64,000 bases of DNA from Saitoella complicata NRRL Y-17804 (Eukaryota; Ascomycota; Saitoellomycetes; Saitoellales; Saitoellaceae), in NCBI RefSeq assembly GCF_001661265.1, contig NW_017567006.1, positions 62,001 through 126,000 on the forward strand. The letters are read 5' to 3'. Under the pieces are notes generated by a model that made no database searches, was not told the DNA's origin, and was given only the letters and a program-made list of their open reading frames with translations. This document shows positions 11,012 to 21,588 of the stretch, piece by piece. The position numbers were made by a program, and so were the translations under genes. Numbering within the stretch: position 1 is the stretch's first letter; each line of letters begins with the position of its first letter.

Positions 11012-11600
11012 ATGTTTTTCATGGTACGCTCTCATACCCTCCTTCTGGATCTGCCTTTCTGAGCTCCGCTAACACCCTTTACAGAACAACCTGACACACA
11101 CCTTAACCCTCCCTCCTTCCTCCTTCGGCCCTCACATCCGCCGCGACCTAACCCAAATCCTAACCTCCACCCTCGAAGGCACCTGCTCCGGCCCGAACGG
11201 GTACATCATCGCAATCCTAAACCCCACCCGAATCGACATCTCAAAAGGCTTGATCCAACCCGGTACCGGGCTCGCTGTATTTGAATGCAAGTATCAGGCA
11301 CTTGTGTTCAAGCCTTTTAAGGGTGAGGTTGTGGATGGGGTTGTCAGCACTGTGAGCATGATGGGATTCTTCGCGGATGTGGGTCCGTTGTCGGTGTTTG
11401 TCAGTAAACACTTGATCCCCAGCGAAATGCACTTTGAGGCAGCGGGTGTCGGAGGTGGTGGAGGACGGTATGAGAGTGGGGATTTGGGCGTTATCGAGAA
11501 GGGTGCGAAGGTCCGGATGAAGATTGTTGGGTTGAGGGTTGAGAATACGCAGATTTTCGCGATTGGGACCATCAAGGAGGATTATCTGGGGGCGTTGTGA
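11012..11600 (+). CDS. RPB7: RNA polymerase II subunit Rpb7
   Basis: Stalk subunit of RNA polymerase II that binds nascent RNA together with Rpb4. Exon 1 is only 12 nt (11012-11023, coding MFFM). A 61-nt intron follows (GTACGC to TTACAG), then exon 2 (11085-11600), for 175 residues; the yeast protein has 171. The N-terminal tip domain has LPPSSFGPHIRRDL. The linker VFKPFKGEVVDG near residue 85 precedes an S1/OB fold with VGPLSVFVSKHLIPSEM, and the protein ends IGTIKEDYLGAL, which is nearly invariant in the family. The start MFF matches the known family start, which fixes the tiny first exon. Confidence 0.96.
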
Positions 11601-12038
11601 GTGTGAGGAAAAGACGAGGGATTGAAGTTTTGGAAGCATTGGATGGCCATGGACTAGAGGAAGCATCTGAAGCATATAATAAGAGCAAAAAAGAATGGAG
11701 ATGTACGTTATCAAACGCTATTGTCAATCTGAATTGTAGAAGTGTACGTCTGTGCTTCTTGAAGATGTACCAAGACCTCACAGCGATGCCTAACAACTGC
11801 TCATCACGTGCACGTGAATCACATTATGAGGCTCACAACCACTTCAGACCGCTGTCGAAACAGTTTGAAAGTTTTAAGAACATATTCTTCATCATCAAAA
11901 CCCCTCCCTCCCCCTCATCGGCAGCCACCCATCTTCTCCTGCGGGTGCCGGATCTCTAGCTAGCAGGACCTGAATCAACGCAACTTCGCGAAATCTCAGC
12001 AAGGTCACCTCTCGTTCGTCGGTTCTTCTCTAATTATA
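11601..12038. other. intergenic
   Basis: 3' flank of RPB7 and promoter of the ATP synthase subunit e gene. I see no gene here. Confidence 0.4.
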
Positions 12039-12607
12039 ATGTCGTCTATCAACGTGAGTTATCCTCTTTGCTGAGTGTGCAGCTTGGTGTCTCGGTGGCC
12101 GGGTTGGACGGGGTTGGGTGCGGGATCGAGGTGGTGGTGGGCGAGGTGTGTTACGAGGGTGAAGGTTGCGCTCGGCAATTGGTCCCGTAACAACTCTGGC
12201 ACCCGCCCGCGCCCATCCTTCCTCTCTTCTATCAGAGGCCGATCATCTGCGCCTGCTATTCGCGAAGTATCTTTCACGAACAACTGCTAACAGCATCAAC
12301 AGGTCTTCCGGTGGTCCGCCCTCGTCCTCGGTCTCGGCTACGGCTACGTCCACAACAACACCCTCCACGAGCTCGCCGAGCAGAAGGCTGCCGAGCGGGC
12401 ATTCCACCACAAGGAGGAATTGATCCAGAAGGCCAAGGAGGAGTTCAAGAAGAAGGCTGGCGCTGCTAAGGACACCCGTACGTGTATCCCCGAGAATTGA
12501 AAGTTTGATGACGAGAGACTAATTGACATGGTTTAGTTATTCGCGACCCAGAAGACCCCAAGTTCGACCTTGAGGCTGTGATTGACGACTTTGCGAAGAA
12601 CAACTAG
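12039..12607 (+). CDS. TIM11: mitochondrial ATP synthase subunit e
   Basis: Small inner-membrane subunit of F1Fo ATP synthase needed for dimer formation and cristae shape. Three exons (12039-12053, 12303-12477, 12537-12607) give 86 residues. Exon 1 is 15 nt and codes MSSIN. Intron 1 is 249 nt (branch GCTAAC, acceptor CAACAG) and intron 2 is 59 nt. The N-terminal membrane helix carries the GxxxG dimer motif (GLGYGYVHN region, residues about 14-22), followed by a charged coiled-coil tail rich in Lys and Glu. The length and the start MSxxNVxRxSAL.LG match the yeast subunit. Confidence 0.93.
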
Positions 12608-12966
12608 AGTGGTGTGGTGATATGAGTGCATGGAGTGTGTATTTTGGACGGAAAATGAGGAAGTGAAGAAGGAAGCGCTGGGACAGGCCTTCGAAGTCGT
12701 TAAGGATGACGTTGGAGTCGATATTTTGTATCATACCACCCATCATGCTACAAACAGCAATGGAAATTCGGTTACCCATACAAACGTGTCAATATTAAGC
12801 AAGTCAAAAAACCAGAACGACGTCAACAACCGCATACCGGCCATACCCAAAAGAAGAGGAAAGAAAGAAATAAGAATACGCCCCATACCGATACATAGAA
12901 ATCCAACCCAATACCTCCCTGCCTGCTGTACTGTACACATACTCCCCCGCATACGGCTCACCTGGC
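12608..12966. other. intergenic, convergent 3' ends
   Basis: 3' flanks of the subunit e gene and of the FHA gene on the opposite strand. I see no other feature. Confidence 0.4.
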
Positions 12967-15453
12967 TCAGTTACCCGCAGCACTGGCCACCAACCCCGCA
13001 AACATAGCCACACCACCAAGAACAACACCCCCCAAAGCACTGGCGACATACCCAAACCTCGCCTTCTTCTTCGCCGGCCCCTGCTTCTCCTCCTGTTCTT
13101 CGGTAGGCTCATCGTCGATAACCATGGCGTCATTATCCACAACAGGCGCAACCTCTACGGCTCTGGGAACCGGGACCTCCTCCTCATCATCCTCACGCTT
13201 CCTCTTGACACCCTGCTGATTATGCGTCTCAACCAACTTCTGATTCGCACTCTCCAACTCCTTCTCAACCTGCAAGAGCTTCCGACGGGCCTCGAGGTAC
13301 TGCTCCATCATGAATGACTCCGGCGGAGGCTGGAGAACAGGCTCACGCGCAGGCGGGGTAGGAAGCGTGAAGGTTCTGGGAGCTGCAACTGGAGAGGAAA
13401 CCGCTGGTGCAATCCTCTGACGAGCCATGTTTTCCGCCCTCTCACGACGTTCAAGCATGGCAAGCAGCGTCCCACGATAGATAGCATCACGCGCCATCTG
13501 CTCCTTATCAACCTCCTCCTCACTCTCACTCTCGTCCACGCTGCTACTCTCCTCTGACGACGAAAACGATCCATCTTCGCTCTCATCAGTCCTGGCACGC
13601 TCCTCGAACTCGCGTTCATACTCCTCCTGTCTCACACGTTCCTCCTCCTTATCAAAGTCAGTCTCATCCTCATCCTCAACAAGAATGACGTTCCTCGCCC
13701 CGTCCATATCCGGCGCAATGGGTGTCTCATCATCCTCAATGACAATAACCTCACCCACCTCAACATCGGTATCGCTGAAGTCGCCCTCACCCTCATACTC
13801 GACGTCCATCTCCTGCTCCGCCATCCTCCTATCCACCATCCCGCCAACATCCCTCGGGTCGACAAACTCGCCCATGGGCAGCAACGGCCTCTCGCCAACA
13901 AACTCGTGTTGAGGCGTGGGAGGTGAGTAACCAGGACTGGGCGCCTCAGCACCGGCACCAGCACCTTGCTCAGTACCAGGACTAACAGGCCTATAGTGCG
14001 ACCCTTCACCACCCCTGGGTTCAATCACCTCATCCTCCGGGGTCACAAACCTCCCAAGTCCCCTCCCCCTCCTCTCAACCTCCCCCGACTCCCTCAACCT
14101 GGCATACGCCTCCCGGCAAATCTCCCTCATCGCCTCCGTAAACGTTCCCTTAATCGCCCTTCCCTGCCCGGCATACCCAAGGATATCAGGGTTCCTCGCA
14201 ACATCACTTATGAACCCCAACTCATTCGCCAACTCGAAGATCTTATCGCGGAACTCGGTGATGGGGAGTTCGCGGTCTTCTTCGCAGAGGGATTTGATTT
14301 CGAAGCGTTGGAGGATGAGGGGTTTGAAGTCGGTTGCGGGGGAGGTGGGGGATTCGGGTTTGCCGATTGTGTTGATGACGTAGACGACACGGGCCCAGAG
14401 TTGGACGAGACACTTGAACTCGTCTGGGCTAATGGGCGGCTGGGGAGTACCGAGGGTGATGAGGCTGCAGATGTCCAGAGCAGCGCGTGTGGGGGCGGGT
14501 TTCTGGGTGTGCAGTTGACTCGTGACGATGCTCTGGAATTTAAGGAGCATGAGCTTCTGAAGATTCTTCGCACTCAAATTCAACCTATGCATGCGTTAAC
14601 AGATGGAAGGTTTGAGGGAGAGGGACGGTATATACCTGTCCTGAGGCTTGGGAAGTGCGACCCTCTCGAGGACCCTTGCAACATACTCTGTCGTGGGGAA
14701 ATACCCAACGTCAGGCGACTGAATCCACGGACTCTGTCTCAACCTGCTTTTCCTATCAGTGATATACTCATGAAGAGATACTGGGGGTTCACGTACACCC
14801 CAACATGCATCTGCTTGGACAGGAAGTCGCTGGCATCCGGATGCATCTCAGCACTAACATCCTGCCTCGAGAAAGCCTCATCCGCAGAATAGTAGTTATA
14901 GATACCCCGGTACGAAGGATACGGAGTATCCGGTCCACGAATCAAGACGTTCGCGATGCACTTGACTGCTTCATGTGTAACTGTTAATACTCGTTAGCAA
15001 CCGTTCACCAGGTAACGAAGGAATCGAGTATCAACCTCCGTCTTTCTCAACATCATTCCCAAACATAATCTTGTTACCCCTCAACAACGGCACCCCAAAC
15101 CCCTCCCCAGGAACCTTCTGCCCCTTCCCACCCCCAACACCAATATCACTCCACCCCGGCGTCCCGACCCCAGCCTCAAGCCAAGTCCCATGGCTACTCC
15201 CAAAATCCCAAACCTTGACACCAATTCCATCGAACTCGATACAAGCATGCGTACGGCTCAACACGGCCGAATCGAACCACAAGGTATCCTGGGTTGTAAG
15301 CCTGCCTTTACGAGGATCAACCGAGGAGCGACCGATGTAGATGCGTTTATTAGGGTGGAGGGTGATGGTACGAGGAGCGTGATCGGAGGGGCCGAGGGGG
15401 GTTAGGCGGATGTATGCGCGAAGGGGGTGGGGTCTGTGGCCAGTGGTGGACAT
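12967..15453 (-). CDS. FHA-domain protein with acidic middle and C-terminal membrane anchor
   Basis: Four exons (15453-15036, 14980-14797, 14752-14636, 14584-12967) join in one frame to give 778 residues. An FHA phosphothreonine-binding domain spans about residues 10-160: GRSSVDPRKG, then the conserved SRTHACIEF and a FGSSHGTWL loop; its last strand is completed by exon 2 (EAVKCIANVLI). Then come a helical region, a long Asp/Glu-rich stretch, a probable coiled coil near residues 655-690, a KRKRED basic patch, and a hydrophobic C-terminal segment (GYVASALGGVVLGGVAMFAG) followed by only a few residues, as in a tail-anchored protein. Fungal FHA proteins with this plan exist, but no function is safely known. 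The donor of intron 1 (GTTGAT) is weak. A splice-acceptor-like sequence directly before the ATG suggests a 5' leader intron. Confidence 0.78.
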
Positions 15454-16217
15454 GCTGAAGATGGGTGGGTTAGACGAGGAAGGAGGAGGATGGAGAGTGA
15501 GCATACATTGCCTAAACCACCTCAGAGATCTGATGAATAGCTTTGAAACTCGTTGAAATGATTTGAACTCGCTGCGGATAGATGGCGGACCGTAAAACCT
15601 GTACACGTAACCACAATCAGCACCCACACACCGTGCGAAGTCGTCTTCCCACATCCTCTCAGGACGACATACCTCTTCAAATCTGCGCCGTCACAACTCA
15701 AAATCGGATGACAATGTGGAGTAAATGCTGGCGAGCTGGAGGTTGTCAACGGGGTTTGTCCTTGTCTTTATGGTTGGTCAGGCGGTGCCTCCGCACCCGT
15801 GCTGCGTGCGTGATTAGCGTTATCGACGTGCAGCGGCAAAGATGGAATACGTGTGGGTGCATGAGCGTGCATGAGCGTGCAAGAGAAAAAGCTGCCTCCT
15901 CGATGAGAGAGTTCAAAATTCGCTATCAGAGTTATCAGCTTTCTGTTCGAGGGGATAGCAGTGACGTATCCGTCGCGGGGCTGCCCGAATGAGGCTTAGC
16001 GCGGCTAGTAACGGTGACACGCCCTCCGTAACCGCCAGCGTTTCGTATGACCCACTGCACAAACAGGAATGACTTAAGCCATGGAACGAGCGCTGATCAT
16101 GAGTGACGAAGAGTATCAAAAGTATAAGATTATAACCATGTAATCAAGAATATCTATCCTAAAAAGGTCCATCTCTATCATAATGTCCATTACGAAACAT
16201 CCCTCAAGACCTCCCGT
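15454..16217. other. intergenic
   Basis: Upstream region of the FHA gene and 3' flank of the CAP protein gene. A short tandem of CATGAGCGTG occurs near 15860-15880. I see no gene. Confidence 0.4.
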
Positions 16218-17405
16218 TTAGCTCGTTGCAGGGAAGACATTGGTCCTGTAGAACCTCCACGGGTCTCCACTCCCAGTCCACTGCACATTACCCGGGGGGT
16301 AGTACTCACAAACCAAGTAATTAGGATACCCAGTGTTTCCCTGTCCCTGACAAGTTGTGACATAACCACATCCCAACTGCGTCGTCGAGTTCCACACCAA
16401 CTGGGTGAAATGACCCGTGGCCTCACTGAAGCCGGGGTTGGAGAAGTCGTACTGAGCGACTTCGTCGTACCACATATCGACGTAGACGGTGGGGTCGGAG
16501 TAGGTTCCGATACCAAGGTTCTCACCGTAGGGACCGCCGGTGTGGGCGAAGTTGCAGGTGTTGGCGTGGTTGACGGCGTAGGTAGCCAAAGTGTTATTCC
16601 AGACGAGAGGTTGAGCCTGGTGCTTAGCGCGGTAGGCGTTGTGGGAGGTCAACATCGTGTTGATGAAGGCCTGAGCGGAGGAAGTAGCAGCGGCAGCGGC
16701 AGTGGTAGAAGCCTTGGTGGTAGTGGTCGAGGCCTTAGTCGTGGTCTTGGACGTGGTAGTGGCAGCCTTGGTGGTCGTCTTAGACGTCGTCGTAGCAGGC
16801 TTGGTGGTAGTCTTCGACGTAGTGGTAGCAGCCTTAGTAGTCGTCTTCGGCGTAGTGGTAGCAGCCTTAGTAGTCGTCTTGGACGTAGTCGTCGCAGCCT
16901 TAGTAGTCGGTTTGGACGTGGTCTTGCTCGTGGTCTTGGTGGTAGTCTTCGACGTAGTCTTGCTGGACGAAGTGGCAACCGCAGCTTTCTGCAAAACCGT
17001 AGCCTTAGCCGCCGAAGTCGTAGCGGGCTTCTTCGTGCTGGTCTTCAAGGTGGTAGACTTCTTGGTCGTAGTCTTGGTGGTTGGCTTCGTCGTAGTCTTG
17101 GTGGTTGGCTTCGTCGTAGTCTTCTTCGTCGTCGTGGTCACCTTCTTGGTAGTCGTAGGCTTGTACGAGGTCGTAGACGCAGCACGGTTCCACGCGGTGG
17201 GCTTTCCCTGCGAAGACCAGCGGGAGGACCAACGCTCATCATCGTCGTCGTTGTCATCCTCGCCATCGTGCTCATAGTCATCGTGCTTGGAAGCAGAGGT
17301 AGACCTAGGACTGGCCGCAACAGCGGTAGAGGACTTGGGAGTAGCAGCCGCATCACTGACTGCAGCAGTGATTACGAGAACGGAGAGAAGCACGCTGAGC
17401 TTCAT
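16218..17405 (-). CDS. secreted CAP/PR-1 domain protein with Thr-rich repeats
   Basis: A secreted or wall-associated CAP-superfamily protein of 395 residues; yeast Pry proteins of this family bind sterols and lipids. Residues 1-18 form a signal peptide (MKLSVLLSVLVITAAVSD). An acidic patch follows, then a low-complexity region of about 150 residues made of TTTSKTTTKAATT-like repeats, a likely target of O-mannosylation. The CAP domain fills about residues 255-395. It has SHNAYRAKHQAQPL, the His in NFAHTGGPYGENLG, and the second His in GHFTQLVWNST, then GCGYV.TC and NYLVCEYYPPGN. The ATG at 17405 is chosen over one 54 nt upstream because it begins the signal peptide. A TATAAATA box lies about 80 nt upstream. 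Secreted fungal CAP proteins can act in wall biology or host interaction; the role here is unknown. Confidence 0.92.
   Translation of the reverse strand: MKLSVLLSVLVITAAVSDAAATPKSSTAVAASPRSTSASKHDDYEHDGEDDNDDDDERWSSRWSSQGKPTAWNRAASTTSYKPTTTKKVTTTTKKTTTKPTTKTTTKPTTKTTTKKSTTLKTSTKKPATTSAAKATVLQKAAVATSSSKTTSKTTTKTTSKTTSKPTTKAATTTSKTTTKAATTTPKTTTKAATTTSKTTTKPATTTSKTTTKAATTTSKTTTKASTTTTKASTTAAAAATSSAQAFINTMLTSHNAYRAKHQAQPLVWNNTLATYAVNHANTCNFAHTGGPYGENLGIGTYSDPTVYVDMWYDEVAQYDFSNPGFSEATGHFTQLVWNSTTQLGCGYVTTCQGQGNTGYPNYLVCEYYPPGNVQWTGSGDPWRFYRTNVFPATS
16690..17160 (-). repeat. coding minisatellite in the CAP protein gene
   Basis: Imperfect 27-36 nt units coding Thr-Thr-Ser-Lys-Thr-Thr-Thr-Lys-type blocks. 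Copy number probably differs between strains. Confidence 0.75.
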
Positions 17406-17481
17406 GTTGTCTGTTGTAGTTGTTGATCCGTTGATCTGTTCGTTGGAGAACTCCTTCAAAACACCACGTTGGGGTACGCGA

Positions 17482-17489
17482 TATTTATA
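17482..17489 (-). promoter_or_regulatory. TATA box of the CAP protein gene
   Basis: The minus strand reads TTTATAAATATC about 80 nt before the ATG at 17405. Confidence 0.55.
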
Positions 17490-18211
17490 AACTTTAGATT
17501 ACGCCCTCACCCGCATCAAAGCGTAGCCCGAGCCGCACTCCATATCGATCCACACCTCCACACCTAAGGAACGCAAAAGAAGACTGAAACCCCTCGTTAT
17601 CATCACGCCAAGGGTTTCTTCCTTCCCTTCTTCCTGACCGCACTGGCATATTTCGCCTCCTTCAGCAGATCGAGGCCAGACGTTGCATGAATAACGGTCG
17701 GGCCACGCGGGCGCGCACAGACCAGCTCCAACGCACGGATCCCCTAGCCCGATTGGGAAGTGTTATGGAAGTCTGTGCGTAGATCTTAACTCAAGGCGAC
17801 CATTCGGATTGAGACTTGGAAGAAAGGATCGGGGAGAGTGAGATCATTCAGGGTTCATAGCGATTATGCTTGATGGGGCTAACTGGAACATCTACCTTAC
17901 CAATTCAGCATGCGAAACCGGTGAACGTGAAGGGTCCTGCACTGGGGCATGGCTGTGATGGATCATGACGATAGGAGCTTCTCCGCGTGATCTGCATTGT
18001 CTTGACGAGGATTTCGACATCATCGTTTGCATCATCGGAGGATACTGAGAATCAAACCCTTGCAATTGCTTACGCAAGGTTTTTGAAGGCAATTGAGTTG
18101 CCAAGACATCAACGTCAAGATCGAAGGCAATAGACAATTGCGTCGCTCAAGACCCCCGGCACGCTCATCCGCGTCGTCACCTCGCGGTCGACGTCAAGAT
18201 CATCACCGCTT
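17490..18211. other. intergenic
   Basis: Upstream region of the CAP gene and 3' flank of the TMEM184-like gene. I see no gene or repeat. Confidence 0.4.
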
Positions 18212-20280
18212 TCATCGTTGCCTCCGTACTCTACTCCTCCTATCTTCCCTATGCCTCGTCCTTCCCCGCTCCCTCTCCTCTTCTCCATACGTCATATTGG
18301 GGTGAAGATACATTCCGTGGTATTCTTCAACCTGACTCGAAGACGGGAGCTTCGGGGCTCTCGGGACACTCAGCAATTGGGAAGCACCAGCATTAGCACC
18401 ACTGCCCGATCGTGACCGTGACTGCTGCACTTGTGATGGTAGCTGCAATGGAATAGGCGCACTCCCCGACCGGCTCCTTGCTCTCGACACCGTCTGCAAA
18501 GATGTCCCGACACTGCCAGCACGGCCCCGTACGATAGGCTCGGGCGTCGTACTCATCGGCAATGGTGCTTATTCCGATGGAAACGGATACCTGTCCCCTA
18601 CGTACGTGGGCGGCGTAGTGTTGGTGATGATTTGATATACAACCCCCAACCCCGGGGTCACTCCAGTGCCGGTCGTTTCATGACTCATCGAACGCTCAAG
18701 GACGGTGATATTTGGTTTGGGTGTTTCCTTGATCTTGCTCGGAGAGAATTCATGATGAGCCGTCTGCGGTCCAACTGCCGAGTCACCCCCGATATCGGAC
18801 CAGCTATCATCGTCTTCCTCACGCTCCTCCTCTTCATCCTCTGGTGGCACCTGTCGCCTGGGAAAACGTTCGCGACGGACAGCGATAGATCCATCAGGAC
18901 GTACGACAATATCCGTCTTATCAACCCCATGACTATCCAGACTCCCATCTTCAGACCTCCCATCCGTTGAGGTCCTACGTTCATCGAGTTCGATGTCGAT
19001 GTTATTCCACCCCATAATCGGGATTGAATCCGCTCTCATCTCCGTAGCTACCATCGGTGGTACATAAGTTCCCTCCAACAAACTCTCCCGTCCGTTGTCA
19101 CCTCCAGTGGTAGGTGCCGGTCGTCCTCGTCCCCGAATTTGCACAAGATCCCATTCTCGGAGACTCTTCCGCTTACCGGTTGGGTCCGGCCGACGGAGAC
19201 AGATGCGGATGAGCCAGAGTGTGGTATCCCATACCGCGCGGATAAAGTCCATCGGGTTTAGGGAGTCGATCAGGGCGGGCCGTATCGGGGTCTTCCTGAC
19301 TTCTCCATTGCCAGCCGAGGTGATGAGGTATGGTTTGAAGGTGAATGCCCGTAAGTGGAACAATGCGAATATGAACATCTCCACGCAGACTAAGATAGCG
19401 CTCAACCCCGTCTCGATATCAGTCTGACTCCAATACTCCGTCGCTTTAATCCACCCAAAACTCGACGCGAATCCCAAGGCAACAGTCTGCCAAAACACAA
19501 AGAAAATGATCATCTTAATGCATAACAGTTTCCCCACGGGGTTATAGGGTTTCAGTTCTTCGGTCATTTCGTAAGCGAACTCGATTACGGCCATCATTGC
19601 GATCGAGACGGAGATGGAATCGATTGTGAGGACCCAGATATGGGAGAAGACGGGGGAGTAGGATGACTCGCAGTAAAGGCCGAAGACATTTGTGAGGACT
19701 GCGACGAGGGTCATGGCGGGGCGGATGAAGACGTATTGCATTGTGCCGAATCTGATCATCTCGAACCAGACACTGCCACTCGGTCGCCATCTCCATTTTC
19801 CCAGTGGCCACACCCATTTTCTCTTCATACCTCGCGACATGAAGAGCAAACGCTGTTCCCGTAGTGTCGGTGCCAAAAATTGCGTCAACAGGAAAAAGAA
19901 CGATGCCAAGGCGAATGCCTCGTAGCAGTCTTGTACGGTGGTGTAGTACAACGCCCATGGATAATAGAGATAACTGAACAGCGATATGATGGCATATATT
20001 GGCCTGATTTCCCCGGTAAGCTGTCCGAACCGGGAGGCATAAAGGGGTATGGGACGTACAGCATGAGCACAATGCGGATTATATGCCGCTGTTCTTCGGG
20101 TGTGTGATAGTTTCTTGCATGCCTGAATATCAGATATCCGGCAACGACTGTAGTTGCGAAGGCAAATACGACGCAAGAGAGTTGGCCGATAGCATGTAGC
20201 GAGACGTGGATCTTCCCGTACTGGAGGATTGGTGTCGGGTCAATCGTGTCGTCCGTATCTGTGACAGAACAGGTCGGCAT
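18212..20280 (-). CDS. TMEM184 / organic solute transporter alpha-like (DUF300) membrane protein
   Basis: A seven-helix-type membrane protein of the TMEM184/OSTalpha family, related to yeast YKR051W; its biochemical role in fungi is not known. Exon 1 (20280-20060) and exon 2 (20003-18606) join over a 56-nt intron (GTACGT to ATCAG) and restore the family segment IRIVLM-LPIYAIISLFSYL. The next motif, QDCYEAFALASFF, is typical of the family. Further helices follow to about residue 300, then a long hydrophilic cytosolic tail with an acidic patch. A third exon (18551-18212) is inferred from a GTACGT donor and a GATGAG acceptor that keeps the frame, giving 652 residues with a Ser/Arg-rich end. Without that splice the frame ends at 18569. 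The third exon is the least certain part. Confidence 0.85.
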
Positions 20281-20659
20281 CTTGACAGTCCGACTAAATG
20301 CTGCTCAACCGGGTCTTCAAGATACCTTCCTGAGCCGTGTGATGGAGGAATTTGGTGTCCTGCGTTTCATGTCCGTCTATGAATGCGTATGCTTGGCGTT
20401 GTGTATATGAGCGCACGGACCATGTATGCCAAGTACCAAGATGTCTCACAGGTAGGCGCATCGCTTCGAAGCGAGGAAGTTCGCCGAGACGCATGTGCTC
20501 TGGTGATACTGGGAATGCAGTCAGGGTGATTGCCTTAGCATTGTTCATGTTACCCAGCAGCAGTGGATGTATCCTGAGCATCCTCAAGAGGCGTGGGAAC
20601 ATTCATGAAGCGCTAGGTAGTAGAGTATATAATTAAAAACGGGTGCTCAACACCTAACA
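20281..20659. other. intergenic
   Basis: Upstream region of the TMEM184-like gene and 5' flank of tRNA-Ile. I see no gene. Confidence 0.4.
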
Positions 20660-20733
20660 GGTTGCGTGGCGCAATTGGTTAGCGCGTGGTGCTAATAACG
20701 CCAAGGCTGAGAGTTCGAGCCTCTCCGTGACCA
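20660..20733 (+). tRNA. tRNA-Ile (anticodon AAU)
   Basis: A 74-nt cloverleaf. The acceptor stem GGTTGCG pairs with CGTGACC (two G-U pairs), with discriminator A. The D arm is GCGC/GCGC and the anticodon loop is CTAATAA on a TGGTG/CGCCA stem. The T arm GAGAG/CTCTC has loop TTCGAGC. There is no intron. The A box and B box are intact, and a TTTT polymerase III stop lies just downstream at 20735-20738. An identical copy occurs at 54288-54361. Confidence 0.96.
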
Positions 20734-21588
20734 CTTTTGCCTCCCTTTCCCCTGCCTTGACGGTGAAAAGTCGAATTTTGCGTGTCTGTGCTCAAGTTAT
20801 GCCGACGCATTGATGTCGTCGTGGACAACACACCCATGATCAATTTGGGTGCGTGAGAAGTCGCAAGAACTGTGTCCATGTAAGATATGGGCGACGTCGA
20901 GCAATTCATAGGTCTGTTCTAAGTCGTGACGATGGATCGGGCTTCAGGTATGCTCGTACAGGGACTTTAAGGGCGTGAAAGATGAGACCTGCACCGCGGA
21001 GCGGGATCCATCTGAATGGAGGCCAGCTGGCAATACAATAGTTGAGACCTCCGGTAGATCATGCTACATTCAATCGATAAGACAGTAAATGGATCATGCT
21101 GGGGGCACTTTGGCGAGTTCTTACTGCTTCATCAAAGTCTCTCCCTCACTTATACGTGCAAGGTCACAATAGCAATGATACTGGCTACGAACGAGGCGAA
21201 GCGGTGGGACTTTTGCAGGATTAAATGTGCACACAGAATGTGAAAATATAAAAATGGGGAGCACGAGTGTGCAATTGCTGCCCGGGACCTCCAACTCGTC
21301 CTCAGTACTGTGGTAACATCCGGAGACGTGAAGACCTGCAACGGGCTGAGGTCCGAAGTCACCCGCGATGGCCCTCATCGTCAGTTCCCAAGAATACACG
21401 GAAAACGGACAACTGATTTTTAAAGATCTGCCCATAATTCTGTTCCTTTTAGCATCCCCGTCGACATCTTTTCTGCACAAAGGTCCATTTCTCCGGAGCC
21501 GCGAATCGTCAGCACCTTGCCCGCCAAAATCTCACTGCTTCCATCTCCTCTCCACCCCCCCACCCATATACCACACCACATAACAAAA
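20734..21588. other. intergenic, ATP1 upstream region
   Basis: 855 nt between the tRNA and ATP1. The last part is a CA-rich leader ending ACAAAA before the ATG. I see no further gene. Confidence 0.4.

Noticed and set aside
14900-15040. Helical repeat protein (Ric8-like) as a separate gene upstream of the acidic protein
   Set aside because: The segment THEAVKCIANVL fits better as the last strand of the FHA domain, and all four exons join in one frame.
16410-17426. Long plus-strand frame rich in Gly, Arg and Ser opposite the CAP gene
   Set aside because: It is the complement of the Thr-rich repeat region; the minus strand has the signal peptide and CAP domain.
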